Below the pieces are notes generated by a model. The model saw only the letters and a program-made list of their open reading frames with translations, did not search any database and was not told the origin of the DNA. A stretch of DNA of 5,780 bases from DAOUGC01 sp034429695 (GTDB lineage: Bacteria > Chloroflexota > Anaerolineae > Anaerolineales > Anaerolineaceae), in the NCBI GenBank assembly GCA_034429695.1, contig DAOUGC010000170.1, forward strand, positions 1 to 5,780, written 5' to 3'. A program made the position numbers and the translations under genes. Positions 5,061-5,780 of the stretch are shown here, one piece after another; position 1 is the stretch's first letter; every line of letters starts with the position of its first letter.

Positions 5061-5717
5061 ATGGCGGGCAACTTTCACCGCAATCCACATTTGAACTTTG
5101 AAGGCGCGTTGTGGGGAACGCGTGTTTTTTGCGTTGCCGGGGTGGACGAAGCCGGACGCGGCGCATGGGCGGGTCCGGTGTGCGCGGCTGCGGTCATACT
5201 GCCGCCCGACCCGTGCTGTCTCTCGCTGCTGGACGGTGTGCGCGATTCAAAGCTGATGACCCCGGCAGCTCGCCGGGCATGGGCGCCGCTGGTGCGCAGC
5301 CTGGCGGTGAGTTGGGCACTGGGCTGGGCATCGGCTGAGGAGATCGACCGCGTCAACATCCTGCAGGCCACGCGGCTTGCCATGCAGCGCGCGCTGACGT
5401 GCCTGCAGCCGCAAGCGGAGCACCTGTTGATCGACGCCGTGCGCCTGCCGCTGGAAACGCCCCAGACCGCCTTGATCCACGGCGACATGCGCAGCCTGAG
5501 CATCGCGGCGGCTTCGGTGCTGGCAAAAACCGCGCGGGATGCATGGATGACGCAGGCTGACGGGCAGTTTCGGGGCTATGGGTTTGCCAGTCACATGGGG
5601 TACGGCACTGCGCAGCACCAACAAGCCATCGCGCGCCTGGGCCCGTGCTCCATTCACCGCATGAGCTATCAGCCGTTGTGTGAAAAACCGGGTTGTCCGT
5701 TGCCGGTGGAGAGCTAA
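5061..5717 (+). CDS. rnhB: Ribonuclease HII
   Basis: The enzyme cleaves the RNA strand of RNA-DNA hybrids and incises at single ribonucleotides in DNA. The 218-residue product has the usual length. Motifs in order: VAGVDEAGRGAWAGPV (25-40) with catalytic D29 and E30 and the GRG substrate loop (32-34); RDSK (61-64); LLIDAV (122-127) with D125; ASVLAKTARD (151-160) with D160; and a C-terminal block GYGTAQHQQAI with GPCSIHRMSYQP (181-204). All four acidic active-site residues are present. The position usually Lys before GYGT is Met (M179). The start is uncertain: ATG 5061 has no good ribosome-binding site, while TTG 5109 has GAAGG four bases upstream and would still give a complete catalytic domain. 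It lies 24 bp after the membrane protein gene and is probably co-transcribed with it. Family assignment is secure. Confidence 0.95.
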   Translation: MAGNFHRNPHLNFEGALWGTRVFCVAGVDEAGRGAWAGPVCAAAVILPPDPCCLSLLDGVRDSKLMTPAARRAWAPLVRSLAVSWALGWASAEEIDRVNILQATRLAMQRALTCLQPQAEHLLIDAVRLPLETPQTALIHGDMRSLSIAAASVLAKTARDAWMTQADGQFRGYGFASHMGYGTAQHQQAIARLGPCSIHRMSYQPLCEKPGCPLPVES

Positions 5718-5726
5718 CCGGTTCCC

Positions 5727-5780
5727 TTATTTTCGAACAAAATGCGGCATTTCAAACGGGATCGCCAGCGACAGCTCGAC
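5727..5780 (-). CDS. Possible 3' end of a convergent gene (partial)
   Basis: On the minus strand an open frame enters from the right edge and ends with TAA (5729-5727), nine bases from the rnhB stop. The 17 visible residues read VELSLAIPFEMPHFVRK. The upstream codons end mostly in G or C, as in the neighbouring genes, but a second minus-strand frame is also open here and the stretch is too short to prove coding. No family can be assigned. Confidence 0.3.
   Translation of the reverse strand, partial: VELSLAIPFEMPHFVRK

Overview
The window is GC-rich (except its first 400 bases) and reads as a bacterial chromosome segment. The membrane protein with repeated W-W-x-L-I-P-G motifs, the NarL-type two-component pair and the -10 box lying directly on a start codon suggest Chloroflexota (Anaerolineae-like). 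This is inference from gene style; no phylogenetic marker is present.

Layout. Positions 1-399 hold no credible gene. The first ~290 bases are a cluster of palindromic repeats: three diverged copies of one hairpin element, a separate perfect 10-bp inverted repeat, and a pair of competing hairpins. Positions 337-373 form a strong intrinsic terminator for the minus-strand gene that follows. Positions 400-1890 (minus) encode a cobalamin-binding-type radical SAM enzyme, transcribed away from the rest. Positions 1891-2132 are a divergent intergenic region with several symmetric, operator-like motifs, a G-rich run and a consensus TATAAT. Positions 2133-5717 (plus) carry four genes in a row: a six-TM NarL/DesK-type histidine kinase, its response regulator, a membrane protein built from repeated two-helix units, and ribonuclease HII (rnhB). 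The last 54 bases may be the 3' end of a convergent minus-strand gene.

How the genes may work together. The kinase (His215) should phosphorylate the regulator (Asp55), which binds DNA through a C-terminal LuxR-type helix-turn-helix. The kinase's input region is almost entirely membrane-embedded, so it probably senses a membrane or envelope condition. The repeat-built membrane protein lies downstream in the same direction and may be an accessory or output of this system, but that rests on position only. rnhB is a housekeeping gene that follows the membrane protein by 24 bp and may be co-transcribed. The radical SAM gene shares the divergent promoter region and could share its control.

No complete new system is evident. 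The points most worth a second look are the leaderless-looking kinase promoter with its compound TGTGAC operator candidate, the kinase/regulator/repeat-membrane-protein module, and the palindrome cluster at the left edge.
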